Shown: positions 52,397 to 61,930, counted from the stretch's first letter. The stretch: 64,000 bases of DNA from Stutzerimonas stutzeri (GCA_019056435.1 CP077641.1:2790001-2854000), one strand, 5' to 3'. Numbers and translations: made by a program. The notes: generated by a model not told the origin, from the sequence alone.

Positions 52397-52793
52397 CAAC
52401 GGCCGGGACGGGCTGGCGCCGCTTGTGCTGCTGGTCGAGGACGAGCTCGGTCTGAGCAAACTGATGGTGATGATCCTGGAAGAGGAGGGGTATCGCGTCG
52501 TCGAGGCCGCCAATGGCGTCCTGGGCCTGGCCCTGCTGGAGCAGGAAATGCCCGCGCTGATCATCACCGACTACATGATGCCGGAAATGAACGGTGTCGA
52601 AATGGTTCGCGCCATCCGCCGCAATCCCGCCTACGACGCCGTGCCTATCCTGATGATGAGTGCGGCCATGCCCCAGCAGGTGCCTGGGCGTGACCTGGTC
52701 GATGCTTTCCTCGCCAAGGGCACCGGGCTGGAGCGGCTGACGTCCACCGTTCGTGCACTGATTGGCCAACCCCGCTCTGGCGGATCGGCCTGA
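52389..52793 (+). CDS. Single-domain response regulator (receiver)
   Basis: A 134-aa CheY-like receiver: PLVLLVEDELGLSKLM with the acidic pair at 17-18, phospho-acceptor Asp61 in LIITDYMMPEMNG, Ser in ILMMSAAMP, and the Lys in FLAKGTG. It has no output domain. Its ATG lies in ATGTGTGA, overlapping the KaiC-like stop, so translation is coupled. The pairing suggests the receiver and the ATPase work together, perhaps through kinase activity of the ATPase, as some KaiC relatives have; the histidine kinase is not in the window. Confidence 0.92.
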   Translation: MCDNGRDGLAPLVLLVEDELGLSKLMVMILEEEGYRVVEAANGVLGLALLEQEMPALIITDYMMPEMNGVEMVRAIRRNPAYDAVPILMMSAAMPQQVPGRDLVDAFLAKGTGLERLTSTVRALIGQPRSGGSA

Positions 52794-52802
52794 GCGGCGC
52801 GC

Positions 52803-53870
52803 TCAGGGCAGGGTGCCCACACCGGCGGAGGACTCGACCCGCCGCCCTTGCAGCCAGCGCTTGAGCCGCAGCGCCGGTGACTCGAGCAAGTGCCATGACA
52901 GCGCGGCCAAGGCTATGGCAAGCGTCAGACTCAACAGCATGAAGACCCCGATCGGCACGGTTGCCCCCAGCCAGTACACCAGCAACTGCTGCAGCGGAAA
53001 GCTGTAGATGTAGATCCCATAGGAAAAGTCGCCGTACTTGCCGAAGCGCGACAGACGCCCGAGCCTGGCATGCGCCAGGTAGATCGTCAGGTACGGAAGC
53101 GTCAGTACATGAACGAACGGCCACCGTTCCGTGCCGGCCGTCAGCCCCGTAAGCGCCAGCAGTACCAGTGCGATCCCGCCGTTCCACGGGATGTGCCTGC
53201 GGTACAGATACAGGGCGGCGCCAGAAAAGAAGAACATGCCCAGCCGCGTCGTCTTGCGCAGAATGTCGCTGTCCATGCCCAGGGCAGGGGCGACCTCGAA
53301 ATGCACCAGCATGAGCGTCAACACGAGGCCGACGACCGCGGCACGGCCGAACAGGTTGAGCAGCCCCAGCGCCATCAGCGAGACGTACATCAAGGTTTCG
53401 TACGGCAGTGTCCACACCGATCCGTTGACCGTATGCGGAAAAGGGTTGGCCGTGAACACACCGGGCAGATGGAATTCGGTCACGAGCGCCATGTTCGCCA
53501 GGTAGCGCAGCGTCTGCTCGTGAAACAGGTAGTCGCGCAGAGGCAGCCCGGTGCTGAGCGGGCCCACGATCAGCACCGTCAGCAGGACCGAAGCGATGAG
53601 CGCCGGAAAGATGCGCAACGCCCGTTTGACGGCGAAATCCAGCGCGTTTCGGCTGTTATGCCAGGACGCGGCGATCAGGAAGCCACTCATGACGAAGAAC
53701 AGGTTGACCGCGATATCGGCCGTATCCAGCGAGCCGGTGAGCAGGCGCACCGGTTCGACCTCGCCAGAGCCAAGCAGCCAGTAGCAATGACCAAGAACCA
53801 CGGCCGAGGCCGCGGCGAAGCGCAGGAAATCGAAATTGTTCTCTTCGCGCCGTAACGAGGCGATCTGCAT
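52803..53870 (-). CDS. Acyltransferase 3 family membrane protein
   Basis: A 355-aa protein with about ten TM helices. It has NNFDFLRFAAASAVVLGHCYWLL with the conserved His, FFVMSGFLIAASW, RALRIFPALIASVL and GSVWTLPYETLMY, all typical of acyltransferase 3 (OafA-like). It likely O-acetylates (or otherwise acylates) the exopolysaccharide made by the locus. Last gene of the minus-strand cluster and convergent with the receiver gene, 10 nt apart. Confidence 0.9.
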   Translation of the reverse strand: MQIASLRREENNFDFLRFAAASAVVLGHCYWLLGSGEVEPVRLLTGSLDTADIAVNLFFVMSGFLIAASWHNSRNALDFAVKRALRIFPALIASVLLTVLIVGPLSTGLPLRDYLFHEQTLRYLANMALVTEFHLPGVFTANPFPHTVNGSVWTLPYETLMYVSLMALGLLNLFGRAAVVGLVLTLMLVHFEVAPALGMDSDILRKTTRLGMFFFSGAALYLYRRHIPWNGGIALVLLALTGLTAGTERWPFVHVLTLPYLTIYLAHARLGRLSRFGKYGDFSYGIYIYSFPLQQLLVYWLGATVPIGVFMLLSLTLAIALAALSWHLLESPALRLKRWLQGRRVESSAGVGTLP

Positions 53871-53903
53871 GGGAGTTCCCTCCGGTCGATGAAGTTTGTG
53901 TTA

Positions 53904-54902
53904 TCAGCGCAACGGGAAGGTATCGCTCATGCCCAGGCGGCCCTGTTCGCCTTCGTGAATGGCTTGTTCGATAAGTGCCAGGCGTCGGTGGCGGTCGCTT
54001 CTGTGCGCCACCAGGCGCAGCAGCCACAGAAACACGGCCCGGTTCACACGATGCATCAGTGGTGAGCTGGCCCAGATGGTCTTGTCGAACCAGGCCTGGT
54101 TGCGCGCTGTGTAATAGGCACGAAAATCCGAATCACCGAGCAGGAAGGTTTCGTAGATGTTGCGAGTCCGGCCCTTGATGTTCCAGGACTGCTCCAGCTC
54201 GTCGATCACCGCCTCCGTGAACAGCCACAGCTCGCCACCATCGGCGGTGATACGTCGCGTGTACTCGGTGTCGTCCACATAGAGCACCAGCTCCCGCCGG
54301 GGCAGGCCGATGCGTTCGTACAGGCTGCGATGGGCGAGCATGCCGCCATACGGGGCGAAGGGCAGGCTGATGCTGCTCGGTGGCGCTACACGACGCTGCG
54401 TTCCCGGAAGCCGGCGCCAGAGCTTGTATGGCAGGTGCGCCACGTGAAAACCGAAACAGCTCGAACGGGGTTGGCGGATGAAGCGGGCCGGCACACCCTG
54501 GGCGATGTCGGCCTGCTGGCTCTGACGATAGCCAAGCACGGCAACCTGGCTCAGGCCTCGTCGTCGGCCCAGTTCGTCCAGCTCGCGGTGAAGGATGGAT
54601 ACGGCCGTGGCGGTGGGCGCGTTGTCGTCGTCCATCATCCAGATATTCTCGGCGCCGCCATCCAGAGCGGCTTGCAGCGCTACGGCGTAACCGTTTGCAG
54701 AGCCGGTGTTTTCCGCCAGCTCGATGATCCGGACGCGACCGGGCCAGCGTTCGCCCAACGGCCCCAACGAGGCGGTCGCAGCATTGCTGACGATCAGCAC
54801 GTCACGCACCTCGGCAAATGCCAGGGCGCGTTCGACCAGTTCTTGCAGGTAACCCAGGCGGTCACCATAGGTCACGGTCACCACTGTCGTTCGAGCAGTC
54901 AT
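53904..54902 (-). CDS. Glycosyltransferase family 2
   Basis: A 332-aa GT-A enzyme. TTVVTVTYGDRLGYLQELVERALAFAEVRDVLIVSNA begins the fold; NIWMMDDDNAPT holds the metal-binding DXD; LYVDDTEYTRRITADGG is the acceptor-side motif; the C-terminal part has AYYTARNQAWFDKT, seen in rhamnosyl- and galactofuranosyltransferases. ATG 54902 is chosen as the beginning of the domain. Sugar specificity unknown. Confidence 0.87.
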   Translation of the reverse strand: MTARTTVVTVTYGDRLGYLQELVERALAFAEVRDVLIVSNAATASLGPLGERWPGRVRIIELAENTGSANGYAVALQAALDGGAENIWMMDDDNAPTATAVSILHRELDELGRRRGLSQVAVLGYRQSQQADIAQGVPARFIRQPRSSCFGFHVAHLPYKLWRRLPGTQRRVAPPSSISLPFAPYGGMLAHRSLYERIGLPRRELVLYVDDTEYTRRITADGGELWLFTEAVIDELEQSWNIKGRTRNIYETFLLGDSDFRAYYTARNQAWFDKTIWASSPLMHRVNRAVFLWLLRLVAHRSDRHRRLALIEQAIHEGEQGRLGMSDTFPLR

Positions 54903-55007
54903 CGGATGCCTCGCATGAAGTGGCGCGCATCGCCACGTCTGGACGTGCGACAACCAGGCGTGGCGGTACGGCGAAGTGGAGAACAGCGGGAGGGTGAAAC
55001 GGGAAGC

Positions 55008-55238
55008 TCAGGCGTCGTCGGCCAGGCTGAACGGGCCGAGCGGGCTCGGCGCGGCTGTGGCTGGCTGAAGGCTGACGCAATCGCCCTCGCCATCGGGACT
55101 GAACAATGCATGGAAGATGCGGATCGTCAGCCCGCTGTGACCGGGCATGTCCGGCGTATCAGGCGCCGGAAAGATTTCCGTGTACGAATAGCCGTCGGCC
55201 AGAACCAGCGGCTGCTGCCTGCTTTGTGAGTAATCCAT
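55008..55238 (-). CDS. Hypothetical protein in the polysaccharide locus (76 aa)
   Basis: MDYSQSRQQPLVLADGYSY starts after GGAGGCGACC, a strong ribosome site that decides the start at 55238. The protein is acidic, without signal or TM segments, and contains FPAPDTPDMPGHSGLTIRIFHALFSPDGEGDCVSL. I do not recognise it. Confidence 0.6.
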   Translation of the reverse strand: MDYSQSRQQPLVLADGYSYTEIFPAPDTPDMPGHSGLTIRIFHALFSPDGEGDCVSLQPATAAPSPLGPFSLADDA

Positions 55239-55261
55239 GGTCGCCTCCATTGGACGCGGGA

Positions 55262-55600
55262 TCAGAACGAGTAACGGATGGGTTCGCCGGAGCGCGAGTT
55301 CTGCCTGCCCGACAGGGGCTGTGCCAGGCGAACCGGGGGTGTCGATGGCGGAGCGGATTGGCTGGACGACGAGCAGGCCGGCGCGGCCTGGCGCGTGCCA
55401 TGGTCGAAGGTGATGACGCGGGCGCCGGCACGACCAGTGCAGTCGTCCCGAAGGGGTGTCATCTCCTCGTAGCCGTTGCGATAGGCCTCGCCGGGGGCGA
55501 GGTCAACGCGATGGCTGGCGACGGTGGTACCACTGATCAGCAGCGCGATGCTCAGGGCGCAGCTGGCGTGGATGCGTTGGGTTGAGATCGTTGCGTTCAT
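55262..55600 (-). CDS. Hypothetical secreted protein in the polysaccharide locus (112 aa)
   Basis: MNATISTQRIHASCALSIALLISGTTVASHR is a signal peptide. The mature part has two Cys (DDCTGR and APACSSS), an N-terminal motif VDLAPGEAYRNGYEEMTPLRDDC and a Ser/Pro-rich second half. It lies 23 nt upstream (in transcription order) of the 76-aa gene and after the GT4 gene, in one direction. No family recognised. Confidence 0.6.
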   Translation of the reverse strand: MNATISTQRIHASCALSIALLISGTTVASHRVDLAPGEAYRNGYEEMTPLRDDCTGRAGARVITFDHGTRQAAPACSSSSQSAPPSTPPVRLAQPLSGRQNSRSGEPIRYSF

Positions 55601-55633
55601 CCTTGAAACCTCGCAGGTCAAATACGGTCCTAA

Positions 55634-56851
55634 TCAGGCGTGCTTGAGCGGCGCTGCGGTTGGGTAGACCGGTGAACTGATGACCGGGGAAACCACAGGC
55701 AGATCGAGCGGCACGTCCTGTCCTTGGAGCATGGAAACTTCTCGAACCCGATTATCGATGAAGCTTTTGATCTCCTGCCTGAATCGTTCGGTTGAAAATC
55801 GTTCGGCGCTGGCCCTGCAATGGGCTGGCGAGATGTGATGCGCGCATGATTCGAACTCGCTGACCGCGGCGATCAGCGACTCGGGCGTCTGTTCCCCGTA
55901 GAAGACTCCGGTGGGCTCGGGGTGCTCAAGCCCGCGCACGGTTTCCAGCACGCCACCGCGGCCATAGGCGATGACCGGCGTGCCACAGGCCTGGGCTTCG
56001 ATCGGCGCGATGCCGAAGTCCTCCTCGGCGGCGAAGACGAATGCGCGAGCGCGCTGCATGTGATGCAGCAGGACCGGGAAGCTCTGGTAGCCCATCAGCG
56101 TCACGTTGGGTGCGGCAAGTTCCTTCGCCTTTTCCATATCCGGCCCGGTGCCGATCACCACCAGTTTCTTGTCGGGCATGCGCGCGAAGGCGTCGACGAT
56201 CATGGGGATGCGCTTGTACGGCACCATGCGCGAGGCGGTCAGGTAGAAGTCTTCTTTGGCGGTATGAAGCGTGAAATGCCGAGTGTCGACGGGCGGGTAG
56301 ATCACTGTCGATTGGCGTCGGTAGCTCTTGTTGATGCGCCGTCCGATGAAGTGTGAGTTGGCGATAAACTCGTCGACCCCGCTGGCGGTGCGTTGGTCCC
56401 ACAAGCGCATGTAGTGCAACAGCATGCGTGCGAGCTTCGCCTTCAGGCCTCGATCCAGACTGGCTTCGTGCAGATATTGATGCTGCAGGTCCCAGGCATA
56501 GCGGATCGGGGAGTGCACGTAACTGATATGCAGCTGGTTGGGGCCGGTGAGCACGCCCTTGGCCACGGCATGGCTGCTGGATATCACCAGGTCGTAGCGG
56601 GACATGTCGAGCTGCTCGATGGCCAGCGGCATCAGTGGCAGATATTTCTGGTAATGCGTCCGGGCCTTGGGGAGCTGCTGGATGAAGGTCGTGTTCGCAC
56701 GCTTTCCGCCCAGTTGCGCGCGGTCCTCTTCGGAAAGGAAGTCGATCACGGCGTACAGGTCGGCGTCTGGCCAGATGTCGAGCAGCCCGGCCAGTACTTT
56801 TTCGGCACCGGCGAAGGTCACCAGCCAGTCATGAACGATGGCGATTTTCAT
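55634..56851 (-). CDS. Glycosyltransferase family 4
   Basis: A 405-aa GT-B enzyme, MKIAIVHDWLVTFAGAEKVLAGLLDIWP at the start, HISYVHSPIRYAWDLQHQYLHE as acceptor-side motif, FIANSHFIGRRINKSYRR, and EDFGIAPIEAQACGTPVIAYGRGG with the retaining E-x7-E pattern. It resembles mannosyl- or rhamnosyltransferases of the WbaZ type found in Psl-like and other exopolysaccharide loci. ATG 56851 is preferred to the ATG five codons upstream because the fold starts there. Confidence 0.9.
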   Translation of the reverse strand: MKIAIVHDWLVTFAGAEKVLAGLLDIWPDADLYAVIDFLSEEDRAQLGGKRANTTFIQQLPKARTHYQKYLPLMPLAIEQLDMSRYDLVISSSHAVAKGVLTGPNQLHISYVHSPIRYAWDLQHQYLHEASLDRGLKAKLARMLLHYMRLWDQRTASGVDEFIANSHFIGRRINKSYRRQSTVIYPPVDTRHFTLHTAKEDFYLTASRMVPYKRIPMIVDAFARMPDKKLVVIGTGPDMEKAKELAAPNVTLMGYQSFPVLLHHMQRARAFVFAAEEDFGIAPIEAQACGTPVIAYGRGGVLETVRGLEHPEPTGVFYGEQTPESLIAAVSEFESCAHHISPAHCRASAERFSTERFRQEIKSFIDNRVREVSMLQGQDVPLDLPVVSPVISSPVYPTAAPLKHA

Positions 56852-56935
56852 AGGTAGGCCTATCACTGTCAGGGTGGAAGGAGGGGGAAGTGGAGCAATG
56901 GATGCCGATGTTGCGCGGCGGCGGTGCAGTACCCG

Positions 56936-58052
56936 CTACCGCTCTGGCGGGCTCAGGGGAAACGGCGGCGTCTTGCCCCCTTCGGCCTGGCCGACGGTGC
57001 TGAAGGCACGATCGATCAGGCGGGACACCTGGCCTGCCGAGGCGCGCCAGCTGAAGCGCGCCACGTTGAGCTTGCCTCGTCGACGCAGGTCGGCGCGCAG
57101 GGTTTCGTCGAGGAGTATCCGCTTCATGCAATCGGCGATGTCGGCGACGTCCAACGGATCGAAATACAGCGCGCTGTCACGCAGCACTTCGGGAATCGAG
57201 GCTGCTCGCGCGGCGATTACCGGGCAGCCGCACGCCTGGGCTTCGAGTGGCGGAATGCCGAAGCCTTCGTACAGGAGGGGAACACGAAGGCCGCTGCGCC
57301 CTGGTAAGCCTCAACCAGTTCTTCGTCCGACAATCGTCCAAGGAAGCGAATGCGTTTGCTGCTTTGCGGTGTGTATACGCTGCCGGAAAAGACGCGGTTG
57401 GAATCACCGACGATCCGCAGCTCGACATCGTCCAGCCCGTCCAGGCGCAGAAATGCCGCCACCATCCGGGCAAAGTTCTTGTGTGCGCTGGGGGAAGAAA
57501 CCGCCAGCAGGTAGGGCGTGGTGCCGCTTCGATACGCCTGGGCCGCGAACGGCTGAAATCGCGCATCCACCGCGTTTGGGACCACGCAGATGCGCTCCTT
57601 GGGATAACGGTAATGACTGGCGATTTCGCCACGGGAGAACTCGCTCACGGTGATCAGCGCCTTGATTCGTTTGAGCAGAAGGGGTGTGAGGTAGCGATAG
57701 GTCGTCCTGAAAAGGGGTGAATAACTGTTCGGATGACGCACGTAATTGATGTCGTGATGGGTCGCGATCTGGTTGCCGTATGCCAAAGGCGCGGTGTTGC
57801 AGAGCGACACCAACGGCGGGCTGCCGTGACGCGCCAACCATAACGGCAGGTCGAGCTGCTCCCAGAGATGGCCGCGATGACGGCCGATGCGCTGCACCTT
57901 CAGGCTGGTGGCGCTGCGCTCCATGAGTACATCATCCGGCGCGACGAACACCAGGTCGTTGCGCAGCTCCTTGAGTTCGAAGCACAGCTGCTCGGCAAAC
58001 CGTTGTACCCCCTGGTTTGCTGGGTCACGAAACGCGCATTGATCACGATCAT
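56936..58052 (-). CDS. Glycosyltransferase family 4 (two frame breaks, near 58010 and 57276)
   Basis: The protein starts MIVINARFVTQQTRG; loss of one base in the C run at 58008-58012 (a G run on the coding strand) shifts the frame, and the correct reading continues VQRFAEQLCFELKELRNDLVFV. HHDINYVRHPNSYSPLF, LKRIKALITVSEFSRGEIASHY and HKNFARMVAAFLRL are GT4 landmarks. A second lost base near 57276 breaks FVFPS; corrected, it continues LYEGFGIPPLEAQACGCPVIAARAASIPEVL, the E-x7-E motif. The corrected protein has 372 aa. Its ATG overlaps the stop of the hydrolase gene (ATGA). Confidence 0.88.
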
Positions 58053-59407
58053 CGAGAGTCCCTCCTGGAAGTGAGATGAGGTTCGTGGGCGGCAAGGGCG
58101 CCCGGGCTTGGCGCGCCCAGGCGCACGATTCGGGGAAACGCACCGAGCTCGATCTGGGCTGTGCAGATATCGGCCGACTCCAGGCAGGACCAGCCTTCGC
58201 CGCTGCGGAATCGGCCGAGCTCCGGTTTGGCCGTATCGAGCTGTTCGAGCGGACCGGGTGGCGGGCTAGCCGAGTCGATCCGTACCGTTCGCGCCTTGCC
58301 AGTGCTCCAGGCGACCAGAAGCTCTTCTTCGGCATTGGCGAAACGCAACATGACCACGTTGGTGCTGGAGCCGTCGGCGTAACCGACGAAGGCATAATCC
58401 CGGACGATCGGGCTGATCGCGGCGAGTACCTCGTAGGCGGGTTTCTTCTCAAGGTTCTGACGGAGCAGGCCGAAGTTGTGTTCGCGCTCGCGCGGATCGG
58501 TGCCGTCGTTCCGGAAGTCGTACCACCAGTAGCCGCGGATGTTCGGCAGGGTACGGCTGAGAAAGAGGCTGCGTGCGAGGTAGGCCGCCTGCAGCTCTTC
58601 GTCGATACCGCAGGCACCTCGATGGGCCGGCCAGGCCATTTCGGTCAGGTAGAGAGGCACGGGCTCACCGGCCGCTGCGGAAAGTTGCAGGTCGACGTCC
58701 GCCAGCCACTCGATCCAGGCTTCCGGCGTGTTGTCGCCCTCACCGCGGCAATGGACGTAGGGGTGCAGCGAGAGCCCATCGACCGACTGCATCACGCCCG
58801 ATTCGACCAGACGCAAGGCGAAGCCGGATTCGATGCCGGCCGTCGTCACCGCGCCGGCCAGGACCTTTGCGGCCGGGTCATGCTGACGAATGATTCCAGC
58901 CGCATCGGCGACCAGCCTGAGGTAGTCCTGCGCGAGTTGTACGTCGTCGGGGGCTTCCTGGTCCCACTCGTTCCACACTTCGTAGTGCCGGACCCGCCCG
59001 TGGAACTGCTCGGCCACGAATCCCACGTAGCGGTTGAAGGCGGCGCGCAGCGGCTCGCTGCGCGGCTTCTGACCGTCGCCGTGGTGCTGGTTGCCGTAAC
59101 CGAGTATGAACAGCGTCGACAGGCCCTGGGCTTCGTTGCGTGCCAGGTAGTCGTTCCAGTGTGGCTCGACCACGAGCCGATCGCGTGTGCGCTCGAGAAA
59201 GGCCCAGTGAGCGTCGGTCCTGACCGAGCCGATTCCGGCGGCCGCCAGCAGCGAGGGCGCCTGCGCGCTGCGGTCGCGCAGGTGCAGATCGTGCGAGCAG
59301 ACACCGAGAATGAAGGAATCCTCGGCCGCACGTGTCGGTGAATGCAGCAGGAGACCGGAAAGCACCAGCGTTGAAGCCAGGCGTGCGAAAGGAAGGCGCT
59401 TGCCCAT
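58049..59407 (-). CDS. PslG-like glycoside hydrolase (GH39-type clan A)
   Basis: A 452-aa secreted hydrolase with a signal peptide (to about 27, PTRAAED). The TIM-barrel core has GIGSVRTDAHWAFLE, HYEVWNEWDQE with the likely acid/base Glu147, GLSLHPYVH, and PLYLTEMAWP with the likely nucleophile Glu256; GYWWYDFRNDG follows. Order and spacing fit PslG, which trims or clears exopolysaccharide in the periplasm of P. aeruginosa. The final 100 residues are a beta domain. It lies between the polymerase and the GT4 gene and overlaps the latter by four bases. Confidence 0.85.
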   Translation of the reverse strand: MGKRLPFARLASTLVLSGLLLHSPTRAAEDSFILGVCSHDLHLRDRSAQAPSLLAAAGIGSVRTDAHWAFLERTRDRLVVEPHWNDYLARNEAQGLSTLFILGYGNQHHGDGQKPRSEPLRAAFNRYVGFVAEQFHGRVRHYEVWNEWDQEAPDDVQLAQDYLRLVADAAGIIRQHDPAAKVLAGAVTTAGIESGFALRLVESGVMQSVDGLSLHPYVHCRGEGDNTPEAWIEWLADVDLQLSAAAGEPVPLYLTEMAWPAHRGACGIDEELQAAYLARSLFLSRTLPNIRGYWWYDFRNDGTDPREREHNFGLLRQNLEKKPAYEVLAAISPIVRDYAFVGYADGSSTNVVMLRFANAEEELLVAWSTGKARTVRIDSASPPPGPLEQLDTAKPELGRFRSGEGWSCLESADICTAQIELGAFPRIVRLGAPSPGALAAHEPHLTSRRDSR

Positions 59408-59432
59408 CGGTTTCGTCCTTGTAGTGATATGT

Positions 59433-60722
59433 CTAGTGCCGCATCAGCGGCGTCATGGAGGCCTGTGGCCGCGCGACCGGTTGCGGCTGTGATGCCAGCA
59501 CATGGGCGATCGCCATGCCGATGAACAGGCTGGAGACGGCGACCTCCAGCACATCGGTGGCCCAGCCGATCAGGCAGCTGCAAAAGACCATGCCCAGCAG
59601 GGCGTAGCGGATCCTCGGCCCGCGCCGATGCAGGCACAGCAACAGCGGAAACAGCAGCAGGTAGAACAGCACGCCGACCACACCCAGCATTCCCCAGAGG
59701 TACAACGCCGTGTTGTCGGCGATGGCGAGCAGCTCCAGCCAGCTCAGCGGAAAGGCGGCGGCGCTGCTGCCGACCGCGCCGAAGCCGGCACCCGACCATC
59801 CCCAGCCTTCATGCAGGACCACCTCGATGAAGTTCGGCCAGCTGTGGATCAGCCGATCGTTGAACGAGGCGAAGAGGCTTTCGCTGTAGGCCTCGCTCTG
59901 CGGGATGTTCAACAGCAGGCTGGCGACCGGTAATGCCAGGCCGCCGAGCACCGCGATCAGGAATGCCGTGGCGCTGGGCACCCGGTAGGCGGCCAGGAAC
60001 AGCATCATCAGCGTCAGCAGGTAGGCCACCGCGGTGGACTTGTTGGTGCTGAGCACGATCGCCCCGAAGGCCACCGGATAGAGCATGAGCCGGAGCAGCC
60101 TGGACTTGATGTAGGCCGCAAGGTACAGGCTGTACAGCGCGATCATGACGGCCAGGATGGTGGACATCCGGGCGAAGCCGGCGAGGCGGTCGACGGTCCC
60201 GAAGCCCCACGAGCGATTCGCCGTCAGTTCGACTTCCCCGAGCATGTAGCTGTAGCCCTTCCAGGGCACGCGGATGTACATGTCGAGCGCGATCCCGACC
60301 AGCGATGCCAGCAGGCAGAAGCCGATCACCCCGGCCAGCAGTCGTACGCGCCGTTCCAGGTAGTGGCCACAAAGCAGACCGAACAGCAGCGGCGTGTAGA
60401 TGAACAGGCTGAAACCGACATTGCGTGGCGAGGCGCCGTGCAGCAGGGCCAGAGTGCTTGCCAGGGCCATGGTGAGCAGCGCCAGCCACACGCCCGGTCG
60501 GAGGCGGGCATGCACCGCTTCCCAGGCGGCCGCGGCCAGGCAGGCCAGCTTGGGCAGATAGAGCAAGGGTGACAAACCGGCCATGTCCAGGTAGTAGCGA
60601 AGTGCGCCGGCGAAGGTTTCACCGATCAGCAGCGACGCGGCGATCAATGCCAGCAGCGTCGGTTTATCAATCGCCAGCGGGCTCGATGCGCGCCGCCGGA
60701 TAGCCTGCGTATGGGTGATCAT
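59433..60722 (-). CDS. O-antigen ligase/Wzy-like polysaccharide polymerase
   Basis: A 429-aa inner-membrane protein with about twelve hydrophobic helices. The large periplasmic loop (around 285-330) contains LIHSWPNFIEVVLHEGWGWSGAGFGAVG and the NTALYLWGMLGVVG segment, as in Wzy_C/O-antigen ligase proteins. It would polymerise lipid-linked repeat units. The ATG at 60722 lies 56 nt inside the preceding GT4 gene and follows a GGAGGG site, so translation is probably coupled. Confidence 0.85.
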   Translation of the reverse strand: MITHTQAIRRRASSPLAIDKPTLLALIAASLLIGETFAGALRYYLDMAGLSPLLYLPKLACLAAAAWEAVHARLRPGVWLALLTMALASTLALLHGASPRNVGFSLFIYTPLLFGLLCGHYLERRVRLLAGVIGFCLLASLVGIALDMYIRVPWKGYSYMLGEVELTANRSWGFGTVDRLAGFARMSTILAVMIALYSLYLAAYIKSRLLRLMLYPVAFGAIVLSTNKSTAVAYLLTLMMLFLAAYRVPSATAFLIAVLGGLALPVASLLLNIPQSEAYSESLFASFNDRLIHSWPNFIEVVLHEGWGWSGAGFGAVGSSAAAFPLSWLELLAIADNTALYLWGMLGVVGVLFYLLLFPLLLCLHRRGPRIRYALLGMVFCSCLIGWATDVLEVAVSSLFIGMAIAHVLASQPQPVARPQASMTPLMRH

Positions 60723-61923
60723 CCTGAACCCTCCGGCCCGCCAGGGCGGCCTGCAGAATCGATTGGTACTGGTCGAGCATCTGTTGCGTATCGAGAAACG
60801 GGGCGACGCTGTCACGTGCCTGACGTGCCAGCCGCTCGCGCAGGTTGCGGTCGAGCGCCAGGCGCAGCATGGCCCGGCCCAGTGAATCCGGGTCGTCTGG
60901 TGAGCAGAGCAGGCCGTTGAGATTGTCCTGGATGATTTCCGGGAGGCCGCCCATGTCGGTCGCGATCACCGGCACGTGCTGCGAGCAGGCTTCGATGGCC
61001 ACCAGCCCGAAGGGCTCCGCCCAGAGCGAAGGCACCACCAGTACGTCGATTTCGCGCAGGAACGCCTTCGGCGCCTGGTAACCGGCAAAGCGTACCCGCG
61101 CCGGGTCGGCCAGCGTCTTGAGGACCGCCTCATCCTCCTGCTTGCCGCGCCCGGCAATGCTCAGCGTGGCGTCGATGGACAGCGCCTGGAACTGCTCGAT
61201 GAGCCAGTGCACGCCCTTGTTCTCGGACAGCGTGCCGATGTAGCCGAAACGCAGCGGCCCACGCGGCGCTGGAACGGGCGGCGATACGACCGGCCTCAGG
61301 TCCGTGCAGTTGTGCACGACATGCTGCGCGGCCCCGGCGAAATAGCCCTGGCGGGTCAGGCGCTCCAGGACGAAGCGGCTGACGCCAACCACCGCGGCGA
61401 CCTGGCCCGAGGCGGTCGCATGGCGACGGCGCAGCGCCGCGCAGGCGAAACACGGCGTCTGGCAACTGCGGCCCTTCTTGAACATGGTGTCCTTCGGGCA
61501 GAGCAGATAGAGATCGTGCAGGACCTGAACGATCGGCAGCCCGGCCGCGGTGATCTCGTCCCAAGCGGCGACGGACCACCCGGTGAGGTTGTTGCACAGC
61601 ACCACATCCGGCCTGTGCCGAGCGATCACCGCCCGCAGCGGCTCGCGCATCGCCGGGTTGTAGCGGTCACGCCAATGCCAGCCCAGGCGCAGCAAGCGGC
61701 TTGGTCGGCGCTCGTTGTAATGCCAGTAGAGATTGTGCAAACCGGTGCGATAGACCATCGGCCCGTCGCCGTCCTCGAGGTGCAGGCCCGCCTCCGGCCC
61801 AGTCGCCAACACCACGACCTGGTGGCCGCGGGCGTGCAGGCCCTCGGCCAGTTGCCGCACGACGATTTCCGCGCCGCCACCGATGTGCGGCGGGTACAGG
61901 CTGTGAAGCAGCAGGATCTTCAT
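60667..61923 (-). CDS. Glycosyltransferase family 4
   Basis: A 418-aa GT-B enzyme: MKILLLHSLYPPHIGGGAEIVVRQLAEGLHARGHQVVVLAT, VLHDLYLLCPKDTMFKKG with nearby Cys-rich QTPCFACAALR, FGYIGTLSENKGVHWLIEQF and PSLWAEPFGLVAIEACSQHVPVIATDMGGLPEII with the E-x7-E motif. The cysteine-rich insertion also occurs in related GT4 enzymes of exopolysaccharide loci. Begins 7 nt after the rfaH stop. Confidence 0.9.
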   Translation of the reverse strand: MKILLLHSLYPPHIGGGAEIVVRQLAEGLHARGHQVVVLATGPEAGLHLEDGDGPMVYRTGLHNLYWHYNERRPSRLLRLGWHWRDRYNPAMREPLRAVIARHRPDVVLCNNLTGWSVAAWDEITAAGLPIVQVLHDLYLLCPKDTMFKKGRSCQTPCFACAALRRRHATASGQVAAVVGVSRFVLERLTRQGYFAGAAQHVVHNCTDLRPVVSPPVPAPRGPLRFGYIGTLSENKGVHWLIEQFQALSIDATLSIAGRGKQEDEAVLKTLADPARVRFAGYQAPKAFLREIDVLVVPSLWAEPFGLVAIEACSQHVPVIATDMGGLPEIIQDNLNGLLCSPDDPDSLGRAMLRLALDRNLRERLARQARDSVAPFLDTQQMLDQYQSILQAALAGRRVQDDHPYAGYPAARIEPAGD

Positions 61924-61930
61924 GATGCCT

